From contig JAPMTY010000127.1 of assembly GCA_026552835.1 (NCBI GenBank), forward strand, positions 1 to 18,123: 18,123 bases of DNA, in the 5' to 3' direction. This DNA is from Candidatus Methanoperedens sp. Lineage in GTDB: Archaea; Halobacteriota; Methanosarcinia; Methanosarcinales; Methanoperedenaceae. A program made the position numbers and the translations under genes. Shown here in pieces: positions 11,558-18,123 of this stretch (positions are counted from its first letter, which is position 1; every line of letters begins with the position of its first letter). The notes beneath the pieces are model-generated. The model ran no database searches, was not told the DNA's origin, and saw nothing but the letters and a program-made list of their open reading frames with translations.

Positions 11558-11825
11558 CACCGAAGGTCTCCTTGTAGAGGCCCCGCCGAGTGCTTCGGAT
11601 ATCCTTTAATATTTTATCTTTTGTGAGTTTTTTCGCTTTTGCCTGAGATTGCAGTCTTAAGAAGAGTTCAGGAATTTCCGGCGCCTCTTCGCGCAGCAAA
11701 TGCATTGCAGCATGCCGCAGGAAGTCCGAGCGCGTGGTGTACAGACCTGCTGAAATCAGGGAGTCTATTTTCTTGAGTTCTTTGCCTGTAATGCGGGCGG
11801 TTATGGACGCGTTGGCTGATTCCAT
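11550..11825 (-). CDS. Ribbon-helix-helix antitoxin
   Basis: A 91-residue protein. Residues 1-45 match a ribbon-helix-helix DNA-binding domain: a strand (NASITARITGKELKKIDSLI), a turn (GLYTTRSDFLRHAAMHLL), and a helix. The C-terminal charged region (LQSQAKAKKLTKDKILKDIRSTRRGLYKETFGDD) would wrap around the toxin. It lies directly upstream of the PIN-domain gene and overlaps it, forming a type II pair. RHH antitoxins normally repress their own operon; the 69-nt gap upstream, before purL, would hold the operator. Confidence 0.85.
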   Translation of the reverse strand: MESANASITARITGKELKKIDSLISAGLYTTRSDFLRHAAMHLLREEAPEIPELFLRLQSQAKAKKLTKDKILKDIRSTRRGLYKETFGDD

Positions 11826-11894
11826 GGTGTATGTATATAATTACAGCAGGTATTTAATGGTGTCGTTTGCATAGAATAGCAAAAACTCGCTGAG

Positions 11895-14825
11895 CTACCA
11901 CCAGAGCGTCCTCTGCCACGCTTCTTTCAGCTCATCGTTCCCCGCGCTCAGCACCACCTTCTCCCCGTCCATCACCGTGAAATTCTGCTGGGCTGTAACC
12001 GCGCCCACATCTGCAAACACATTGCCTCTCATTATCTCTTCAAACCTCGCAACCTTATCTGGCGCCACCGTCACCACGAACCTGCTCTGGGATTCTGAGA
12101 ACAGTATCGTGTCCGCGCGCCTGATATTCTCAACTGGCACTTTGGTCAATTCAATGCTCATACCAAGTTCACCTGAAAATGCGCTCTCTGCAAGCGCCAC
12201 GCCAAGACCGCCGTCGGAACAGTCATGACACGAAGCGACAGTGCCATCGTTGATGGCTTTTTCAAGCGCGATATACAACCGCCTTGCAGACGCCGCATCA
12301 ACTCTCGGAACGTCGTTGCCTATAAAACCAAGGGAGGCAAAATATTCGGAAGCTCCGAGTTCATCCTTCGTCATACCCAGTACGTAAACCCTGTCGTCCG
12401 GTTTTTTAACGTCCATTGTCACAGCTTTCCTGACATCCTCTATTTTGCCAATAGTTGAGAAAAGCACGGTGGGCGGTATCGATATTTTCCGGCTTCCAAT
12501 TATATAATCGTTCTTCATGCTGTCCTTGCCTGAAATGCAGGGCACGCCGTAGGCTTTCGTGTAATCATATAACGCCTTGTTCGCTCTCACAAGCTGCGCA
12601 AGTTTAAGCTCTCCGTCCGGGTTTTTCTCGGATTTCACAGGGTCGCACCAGCAGAAATTATCAAGACCCGCAAGGTGATCAAACGAGCCTCCCACGCAAA
12701 TGTGGTTCCGCACTGCTTCATCGATGGCGCATGCCGTCATGTGGTATGTATCAATGTCACCGTACCTCGGGCAGATACCGTTTGCAACCACGACACCTTC
12801 CATGCTGTCAAGGAGAGGCCGGAGGACTGCAGCGTCACTCGGTCCGTCGCCCGTAAGCGGCTTGACGACAGAACCGCCCTGCACTTCATGGTCGTACTGC
12901 CTGATGACATATTCTTTTGAACAGATATTAAGACGCGAGAGGAGTGTTTTAAGTGCTGCTGTCAGGTCTACAATTCCAAGCACGGGTTCTTCGAACTTCT
13001 TGGGTTCCCATCGTGCATTAAGTTTCATCGCAGGAAGGCCTTTGTGCAGGAAATCCATATCAAGATAAGCCACGTTTTTATCTCCGTACTTTGCATGGAA
13101 TTTTCCACTGTCCGTAAAAATACCTATGGCTGTAGCTTCAACATCTCTTGTCTTAGCAAGAGCCAGGAATTCATCTATCTTATCCTGAGATACGGCAAGC
13201 GTCATTCTTTCCTGCGACTCGGAAAGCAGTATTTCCCACGGGTCAAGACCAGGATATTTCAGGGGGCATTTTTCAAGCTCGATAAGGCATCCACCGCTAA
13301 GCTGCGCCATCTCGCCTACCGATGATGACAATCCTCCAGCGCCGTCATCCGTGATGGCGTTATAAAGCCCCAAATCCCGCGCCTCAAGCAGGAAATCCAG
13401 CATCTTTTTCTGGGTTATCGGGTCTCCTATCTGGACTGCTGTTACAGGTGAATTCTCATCAAGTTCAAGCGAGGAAAACGTTGCGCCGTGTATGCCGTCT
13501 TTCCCGATGCGCCCGCCGGTCATCACTATCAGGTCGCCGGGATTGATTTCTTTAATGTGGGAAGGCTTGCCGTTTATTACCGAGGGCATAATCCCGCCAG
13601 TCCCGCAATATACCAGCGGTTTGCCCAGATACCTCTCATCAAAAACGATGCAGCCATTCACCGTCGGGATACCGCTTTTGTTCCCGCCGTGCTCCACGCC
13701 GCGCCTTACCCCTTCGAAAATCCTTTTAGGGTGCAGAAGCCGCGGCGGCAACTCTTTATCATAAAATGGGGATGCAAAACAGAAAACATCGGTATTGAAA
13801 ATCAGCCGCGCACCCATGCCCGTGCCAAGCGGATCGCGGTTCACGCCCACGATACCCGTGATTGCGCCGCCATAAGGGTCAAGCGCAGAGGGTGTATTGT
13901 GCGTTTCCACTTTCATCACAAGGTTGTAATCGTCATTGAATTTGATAACACCGGCGTTATCTGTAAAAACAGAGACAAGCCAGGGTTTGTTGATTTCCCT
14001 GGTTGAGCGCTTTATGAAAGTATCAAAGAGAGAATTTATTGTCTTGGTTCCATTTTCGTCAGTATAGGTTATCTGGCTAGTGAATATCTTATGCTTGCAA
14101 TGTTCCGACCATGTCTGTGCGAGCACTTCGATTTCCACATCGGTGGGAAGGGAAAGACCGACGGCTTCCCGTTCTTTTTTGACACCGGCAAGAGTATAAT
14201 ATTTCTGAATTGTTTTCATTTCAGCAAGGTTCAGGGCAAGAAGTCTTTGAACGCTCATTTCCTTTAACCGGTTGTCGCTGACATCCAGATTTAATTCCGA
14301 AACCGAAGGTGTATGTTTTCCTTTCACGACCGGCAGCGGGAGCTGCACGCCTTTTTCGCGGTTCCAGTCCTCAAAGTTTATAATTACCCACCTTTCAATC
14401 AGGCTGTTTGCAAGAAGCCCGCCTGCAATTTTATCGGCATCTCCTTTTGTGATATTTCCCCTGATAAGATACTGCCTTGAAAAATAAACTCCCCGCAATT
14501 CGGTTTTAAGCACATCTTCAGATGCCTTTTTTGAAGTCGCTCCGACATTGTCGGTCACGCCCGGCTTGAATCCCACTTCTATCAGCCATGAAAAATCCTC
14601 TGCCAGCGGTTTGGATGAGAATACCTGGATTACAGGGTCGGCAAATAATTTTTCGCCAAGCAGATTCAATTCCTGCTGTGATAGATTTGCATCGAAAGTG
14701 TAAACCTCAATAGTCCTGACAGAGCCCACATTAATATGCAGGTCTTCGACTATTCTTTTCTTGACACCTTCGCCCAATGCATCTTTCATTCCTTTTTTAA
14801 AACCTACTTCAATCCTGCTGGCCAT
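11895..14825 (-). CDS. purL: Phosphoribosylformylglycinamidine synthase, PurS-PurL fusion (PurSL)
   Basis: Fourth step of de novo purine synthesis: FGAR + glutamine + ATP to FGAM. The 976-residue protein begins with two tandem PurS-like domains. The first is at ~2-75 and starts RIEVGFKKGM; the second is at ~80-155 and starts LIEVGFKPGV. A linker and two AIR synthetase-like halves follow, with ETHNTPSALDPYGGA and GDPITQKKMLDF in the first and SGKDSMKN and CHDCSDGGLGVALAE in the second. No C-terminal glutaminase is present, so a separate PurQ must supply ammonia; it is not in the window. The ATG follows GGAGTGAC at 5-nt spacing, and a TATA-like region lies about 40-55 nt upstream. The PTPS-like gene is 66 nt upstream on the same strand. 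Confidence 0.96.
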   Translation of the reverse strand: MASRIEVGFKKGMKDALGEGVKKRIVEDLHINVGSVRTIEVYTFDANLSQQELNLLGEKLFADPVIQVFSSKPLAEDFSWLIEVGFKPGVTDNVGATSKKASEDVLKTELRGVYFSRQYLIRGNITKGDADKIAGGLLANSLIERWVIINFEDWNREKGVQLPLPVVKGKHTPSVSELNLDVSDNRLKEMSVQRLLALNLAEMKTIQKYYTLAGVKKEREAVGLSLPTDVEIEVLAQTWSEHCKHKIFTSQITYTDENGTKTINSLFDTFIKRSTREINKPWLVSVFTDNAGVIKFNDDYNLVMKVETHNTPSALDPYGGAITGIVGVNRDPLGTGMGARLIFNTDVFCFASPFYDKELPPRLLHPKRIFEGVRRGVEHGGNKSGIPTVNGCIVFDERYLGKPLVYCGTGGIMPSVINGKPSHIKEINPGDLIVMTGGRIGKDGIHGATFSSLELDENSPVTAVQIGDPITQKKMLDFLLEARDLGLYNAITDDGAGGLSSSVGEMAQLSGGCLIELEKCPLKYPGLDPWEILLSESQERMTLAVSQDKIDEFLALAKTRDVEATAIGIFTDSGKFHAKYGDKNVAYLDMDFLHKGLPAMKLNARWEPKKFEEPVLGIVDLTAALKTLLSRLNICSKEYVIRQYDHEVQGGSVVKPLTGDGPSDAAVLRPLLDSMEGVVVANGICPRYGDIDTYHMTACAIDEAVRNHICVGGSFDHLAGLDNFCWCDPVKSEKNPDGELKLAQLVRANKALYDYTKAYGVPCISGKDSMKNDYIIGSRKISIPPTVLFSTIGKIEDVRKAVTMDVKKPDDRVYVLGMTKDELGASEYFASLGFIGNDVPRVDAASARRLYIALEKAINDGTVASCHDCSDGGLGVALAESAFSGELGMSIELTKVPVENIRRADTILFSESQSRFVVTVAPDKVARFEEIMRGNVFADVGAVTAQQNFTVMDGEKVVLSAGNDELKEAWQRTLWW

Positions 14826-14891
14826 TATTTGTCACTCCGTCATATAGGATGCAGATAATATAAAAATAATATGTAATTGACTTCAGCATTA

Positions 14892-15371
14892 TTAAAACGA
14901 GAATTCACAGCCAGCGCCCTGCCCTATGCCTTCATCCACCCTGACATGGAGCTTTTTAATATTATCCGCGCCATTTGATTTTAGCGCTTTTGCCATTTCG
15001 GTTGTGAAATACTTGCACAGGTCTTCAGCGCTCACCGATTTCGTGGGGAGGAACATTATGTCTTCAAAGGGCAATACATATCGCTTTTTACTTTCAATGA
15101 TTTCAATGGAAACGCCCTCCTTTTTCATAATCCGAAGGCGCGGGTCTTTTTCCGCGATCAGAACTTTATGGTCTAGCCTGTCGCAAATCCCGTTTACTAT
15201 ATTTTTAACCAGCTCAAAATCAATGATAAATTCCCCGATTTGTTCGCCTTCGAGCCGCACGCTAACCGCATACGTGTGACCGTGCAGACAGCCGCATTTG
15301 GGATGATTCGGGATGAAATGGCATGCGGAAAATCGCAGTTTTGCCATCCAGCCGTCTATTTCTATGAACAT
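14892..15371 (-). CDS. 6-pyruvoyl-tetrahydropterin synthase / QueD family protein
   Basis: A 159-residue T-fold enzyme. Zinc ligands are H18 (SACHF) and H30 and H32 in the signature C-x3-HGH, with candidate catalytic cysteine C26. Further landmarks are IDFELVK at 50-56, D67-H68 in DRLDHKVL, and a C-terminal VDEGIGQGAGCEF with E147 near the pterin-binding position. It acts on 7,8-dihydroneopterin triphosphate or a related pterin. Candidate roles are preQ0/archaeosine synthesis (QueD) or pterin cofactor synthesis; no neighbour separates these. An alternative start at residue 9 would shorten it. It lies upstream of purL on the same strand. Confidence 0.88.
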   Translation of the reverse strand: MFIEIDGWMAKLRFSACHFIPNHPKCGCLHGHTYAVSVRLEGEQIGEFIIDFELVKNIVNGICDRLDHKVLIAEKDPRLRIMKKEGVSIEIIESKKRYVLPFEDIMFLPTKSVSAEDLCKYFTTEMAKALKSNGADNIKKLHVRVDEGIGQGAGCEFSF

Positions 15372-15457
15372 GACAAGGGCTTAATTACCCTGTAAGGTAT
15401 AATCCTTTTGTCAGAATGTGTGTAAAATCTTGGGTCTGTTAAATCAAAAAGTAAAAT

Positions 15458-15519
15458 AGCCACAGAGACACCGAGGTCACAGAGTTATTATTTCTCGGTG
15501 TCTCCGTGCCTCTGTGGCT
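15458..15519. repeat. Palindromic intergenic element, copy 2
   Basis: Arms that start AGCCAC and end GTGGCT surround the loop TTATTATTT, nearly matching 3013-3073 in sequence, orientation and flanks (a short A-rich run before). It lies in the divergent gap between the PTPS-like gene and nreA. Arm changes are partly compensating, consistent with selection on or spread of the hairpin. Confidence 0.85.
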
Positions 15520-15556
15520 AATATTTCCTGTCAGAATTACTTTCACCGGGCTTGCG

Positions 15557-15568
15557 TTTATATTATAT
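15557..15568 (+). promoter_or_regulatory. TATA box of nreA
   Basis: TTTATATTATAT lies about 30 nt upstream of the nreA ATG. No Shine-Dalgarno site is visible, so transcription probably begins at or a few bases before the start codon. Confidence 0.5.
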
Positions 15569-15591
15569 CCATGCATATCATCAATTAATAT

Positions 15592-16848
15592 ATGGAAAGC
15601 CCGGATTCGCTATTTAGCGGCACCAGCGATGCCCTCTGCATTCTTTGCCGGGGCGCAAAATTATTATGCGGAAAACAGAGGTGTCCAGTCCTTGTTAAAT
15701 TCTATTCCAGGGCTAAAGTCAGACCGCTTACAGACAGCCTGAATATTGACGGCTCTTCGCCACCAGGCGTCTTCGTTGGAAGGATTGGGTATCCATACGT
15801 ATCCGTAGGCCCATTAATCCCACCATCGCACGGCGACACTTCTCTTCTTGACACGCCTGAAATGTGGATCGGGAAGAGTATCGACGATATAGTGGATTTT
15901 CGCACACAGCTTGTCCGCGGCAAGCATCTTGTTCATATAAGAGACCTTGAAGGCAGCCGCATCGTAGAAGCTACCCGTGAGATGGCGCTTGCTGCATCTC
16001 CTGTAGATGTTGAGGCTGAATTCCTGAAAAAACCAAGCGCAAGGCTTGTCCTCGATGACGAGGTCCAGCCCTTCGGCCCCACAGCGCCCCTTAAGAAAAT
16101 CGATGTCGGGAACACGAAATTTGACCAGAGGATGGAAAAAGCATACAATGATACAGACCTCAAGGCAAAGGATGCCGTGCTTGAGCTTTACAAAAGGGAT
16201 ACTCTTGTTTCTAGTATCCAGAAAGCCTTTAGTGTAGGCTCTTTCGGGGAAGGAAAAGCCCGCCGCTTTGTTCCCACGCGGTGGAGCATTACCGCCGTCG
16301 ATAGCATGATAGGGGCCAACCTGATGGAGAAAATGAAGGATTTCCCGTTGATCAACGAATACATGGTCTTTGAATCCTGGCAGCTTGATAACAGGTTCGT
16401 GGTTTTGATGATGCCGCGCGCTTGGAGTTACGAGCTTATCGAGGCATGGTATCCCAATACGGTCTGGAACCCGTTCGGGAAGGACGTGGCGATAATGGCG
16501 TCCTCTGAGGGTTTTGAGGGGAGAACGACGTATGCCGAGATTGGCGGCTGCTATTATGCTGCACGGCTTGCGGTAAATGAGTACCTCGTAAAGGAGAGAA
16601 GGCAGGCACGCGTGGTGATACTGAGGGAGGCGCATCCGGGTTATATAATGCCAGTCGGGGTGTGGAACGTGAGGGAGAACGTGAGGGCTGCAGTTCACGC
16701 GCCTTCGATGAAGTTTGCAACTCTTGATGATGCTTTTGCGTATATTTCAACGAGGCTTGTTATCCCGAAGGCGCGGTGGATAAAGGAAAGCACTGTGTTG
16801 AAAAATACTTTATACCAGAGAGGGCTTGAGGACTTCTTCAAGACGTAG
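15592..16848 (+). CDS. nreA: DNA repair protein NreA
   Basis: An archaeal DNA repair factor that works with the sliding clamp PCNA. The 418-residue protein starts with a four-cysteine cluster (C16, C19, C26, C31) typical of Nre zinc fingers. It continues with the conserved core (GRIGYPYVSVGPLIPP; KKPSARLVLDDEVQPFGPTAPL; RRFVPTRWSITAVDS; AIMASSEGFEGRTTYAEIGGCYYAARLAV). It ends in a PCNA-interacting PIP box, QRGLEDFF, immediately before the last KT. Domain order and length fit the family, and the PIP box supports NreA rather than the NreB form. The last 11 bases overlap the 3' end of the opposite oxidoreductase gene. Confidence 0.93.
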   Translation: MESPDSLFSGTSDALCILCRGAKLLCGKQRCPVLVKFYSRAKVRPLTDSLNIDGSSPPGVFVGRIGYPYVSVGPLIPPSHGDTSLLDTPEMWIGKSIDDIVDFRTQLVRGKHLVHIRDLEGSRIVEATREMALAASPVDVEAEFLKKPSARLVLDDEVQPFGPTAPLKKIDVGNTKFDQRMEKAYNDTDLKAKDAVLELYKRDTLVSSIQKAFSVGSFGEGKARRFVPTRWSITAVDSMIGANLMEKMKDFPLINEYMVFESWQLDNRFVVLMMPRAWSYELIEAWYPNTVWNPFGKDVAIMASSEGFEGRTTYAEIGGCYYAARLAVNEYLVKERRQARVVILREAHPGYIMPVGVWNVRENVRAAVHAPSMKFATLDDAFAYISTRLVIPKARWIKESTVLKNTLYQRGLEDFFKT

Positions 16849-18123
16849 ATTCGGGTTCCAGTTTCATTTCCTCTAAGACATGATGGTAATGTTCAGGAGG
16901 CATAAGCGAATAGAACGCCTTCTTAACAACCTCGCTTAATGCCGGATGAATGTGCATTCCAAGCAAAATGGGGTCAGCACTTTCAAGTGGTGTGTACATG
17001 AGGTTTATGATTTCCTGGATTAGTATCGAAGCATGGGGGCCAATGATATGCGCACCCAGAATCCTGTGTGTGTCAGTTTCAACTATCACTTTTACAAAAT
17101 AATCTTTCACGTCCATTGCCTCGCCTTTAGCCGTGTCTTCATACCTCTCTAAACCTATCAGCACTTTCTTCTCACCATATTTTTCGATGGCATCTTTTTC
17201 CTTCATTCCAACAGCGGCTATTTCAGGATAGGAAAAAACGGCGTGTGGGACTGCATAGTAGTCCATTTTCACTTTTTTCTTAAGGACTGCATTAGAGTAA
17301 ACAATCCCGGATTCGAAATTTGCAACATGCTTGAAAAGATGTCGCCCGTTTGCATCACCGAATGCCCAGATATTCGGCTGCGAGGTTTCAAGATATTCAT
17401 TCACGGAAATCCAGCCGTTTTCATCGGTATTGATTTTTCCCCTTTCGGGACGCAATATATCATTATTCTGTCCCCTTCCTGATGCAACAAGAATCTCATC
17501 CGCAGCCACTATTATTTCCATGCCGCTGGTTTTGTCCTTTGCGATTATCTTTTTCTTCCCGTTACCTGTCTTTTGCACCTCTACAACTTCATGATTTGTG
17601 ATGATTTCCATGTGTGCTGACATATCCCTCTTTGCCAGTGCTGATATCTCAGGTTCTTCTTCAGGAATGAACTGTGGATTTCTTCCAATGATGGTCACCC
17701 TTGAACCCATTGCAGAAAAGAAATGCCCGTACTCGGCAGCGATATATCCGCCGCCTATGATGACAATGCCGGGTGGAAGTTCTGTCATTTCCAATACCGT
17801 ATCGCTTGTCAGGTATCCCGCTTCTTCAAGCCCCTTTATTGGCGGTATAATGGGTATTGAACCCGTACAGAGGAAGATCATTTTTGAGGTGATTGTCTCG
17901 CTTCCTACCTTCATAGTATAGGGAGCAACAAACTCGGCAACGTCGTGATAATAATCGATGTTCGGATTGCCGGATAATCCTTTACCGACCATTTTAATAT
18001 TTTTTGAGATAAGTGTTCTCATCCTTTCCATCACGAAATTAAAATCGATATTTTTAACCTGTACATCGATGCCGAATTTTCCCGCTCTTTCAATTTCCCT
18101 GACAAGCTCTGCAGGATAAAGAA
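16838..18123 (-). CDS. Dihydrolipoamide dehydrogenase-like disulfide oxidoreductase (partial, N-terminus outside)
   Basis: A FAD- and NAD(P)-dependent class I disulfide reductase. The frame stays open to the right edge (…YPAELVREIERAGKFGIDVQ), so the flavin-binding N-terminus and the redox CxxxxC motif lie outside. Visible parts are the NAD(P)-binding IIGGGYIAAEYGHFFSAMG followed by SRVTII, the ASGRGQNN strand, a second FAD contact WAFGDANG, LFKHVANFES, the dimer-domain HAVFSYPEIAAVG, and the catalytic HIHPALSE near the C-terminus. The KHVAN and WAFGD segments recall mycothione-reductase-like and mercuric-reductase-like members as well as lipoamide dehydrogenases, so the disulfide substrate is open. 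It converges on nreA with an 11-bp overlap. Confidence 0.9.
   Translation of the reverse strand, partial: LYPAELVREIERAGKFGIDVQVKNIDFNFVMERMRTLISKNIKMVGKGLSGNPNIDYYHDVAEFVAPYTMKVGSETITSKMIFLCTGSIPIIPPIKGLEEAGYLTSDTVLEMTELPPGIVIIGGGYIAAEYGHFFSAMGSRVTIIGRNPQFIPEEEPEISALAKRDMSAHMEIITNHEVVEVQKTGNGKKKIIAKDKTSGMEIIVAADEILVASGRGQNNDILRPERGKINTDENGWISVNEYLETSQPNIWAFGDANGRHLFKHVANFESGIVYSNAVLKKKVKMDYYAVPHAVFSYPEIAAVGMKEKDAIEKYGEKKVLIGLERYEDTAKGEAMDVKDYFVKVIVETDTHRILGAHIIGPHASILIQEIINLMYTPLESADPILLGMHIHPALSEVVKKAFYSLMPPEHYHHVLEEMKLEPESTS

Noticed and set aside
13488..14006. 172-codon open frame opposite purL
   Set aside because: It is a shadow of conserved PurL sequence with no independent support.
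15814..16698. 294-codon open frame opposite nreA
   Set aside because: NreA is unmistakable on the plus strand; the opposing frame has no recognisable domain or plausible start region.

Overview
The window reads as a chromosomal segment of a euryarchaeon close to the Methanosarcinales, and a Methanoperedens-like lineage is plausible. The evidence is: tRNA genes without an encoded CCA; TATA-box promoters close to start codons; an NreA-type repair protein ending in a PIP box; an archaeal DisA_N diadenylate cyclase; a class III signal-peptide pilin; a PurS-PurL fusion; a short archaeal MetE-like protein; and a small CxxCH cytochrome. The genus is an inference. No plasmid or phage backbone, integrase, transposase or CRISPR array is visible.

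Layout. Positions 1-290 hold divergent tRNA-Ile(GAT) and tRNA-Ala(GGC). Positions 377-2921 hold a diadenylate cyclase with an N-terminal helical domain, a DUF1015 protein and a convergent MscL channel. Positions 3000-4650 are a repeat-rich patch: a palindromic element, a zinc-ribbon methyltransferase, a GxxExxY gene framed by inverted copies of a 27-bp repeat, and tRNA-Val(CAC). Positions 4743-5862 hold a TATA promoter, a leader hairpin, a 71-residue protein overlapping a type IV pilin, a terminator, and a triheme cytochrome starting just after the terminator T-run. Positions 6099-7236 hold a YqhA-family membrane protein, a 31-residue membrane peptide with a hairpin at its start codon, and a RelE-type toxin-antitoxin pair.

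Positions 7237-8405 hold several hairpin elements and a lipoprotein whose reading frame has no ATG, GTG or TTG start and whose mature part resembles an archaellin outer domain. Positions 8406-11060 look like one operon: MetE-like methyltransferase, AAA+ ATPase, and an unrecognised 159-residue protein. Positions 11129-15371 on the minus strand hold a PTPS/QueD-like enzyme, PurSL, and a ribbon-helix-helix/PIN toxin-antitoxin pair. Positions 15592-18123 hold NreA and, overlapping it tail to tail, a disulfide oxidoreductase that runs off the right edge.

Most genes are housekeeping or small accessory modules. The parts most worth following are the pilin/cytochrome cluster with its structured leader, the archaellin-like lipoprotein with a defective or unusual start, the AAA+ ATPase with its overlapping partner, the MetE-like protein with an HxH in place of HxC, and the repeats that supply N-terminal codons to GxxExxY. 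All calls come from reading the sequence; no database search was run.
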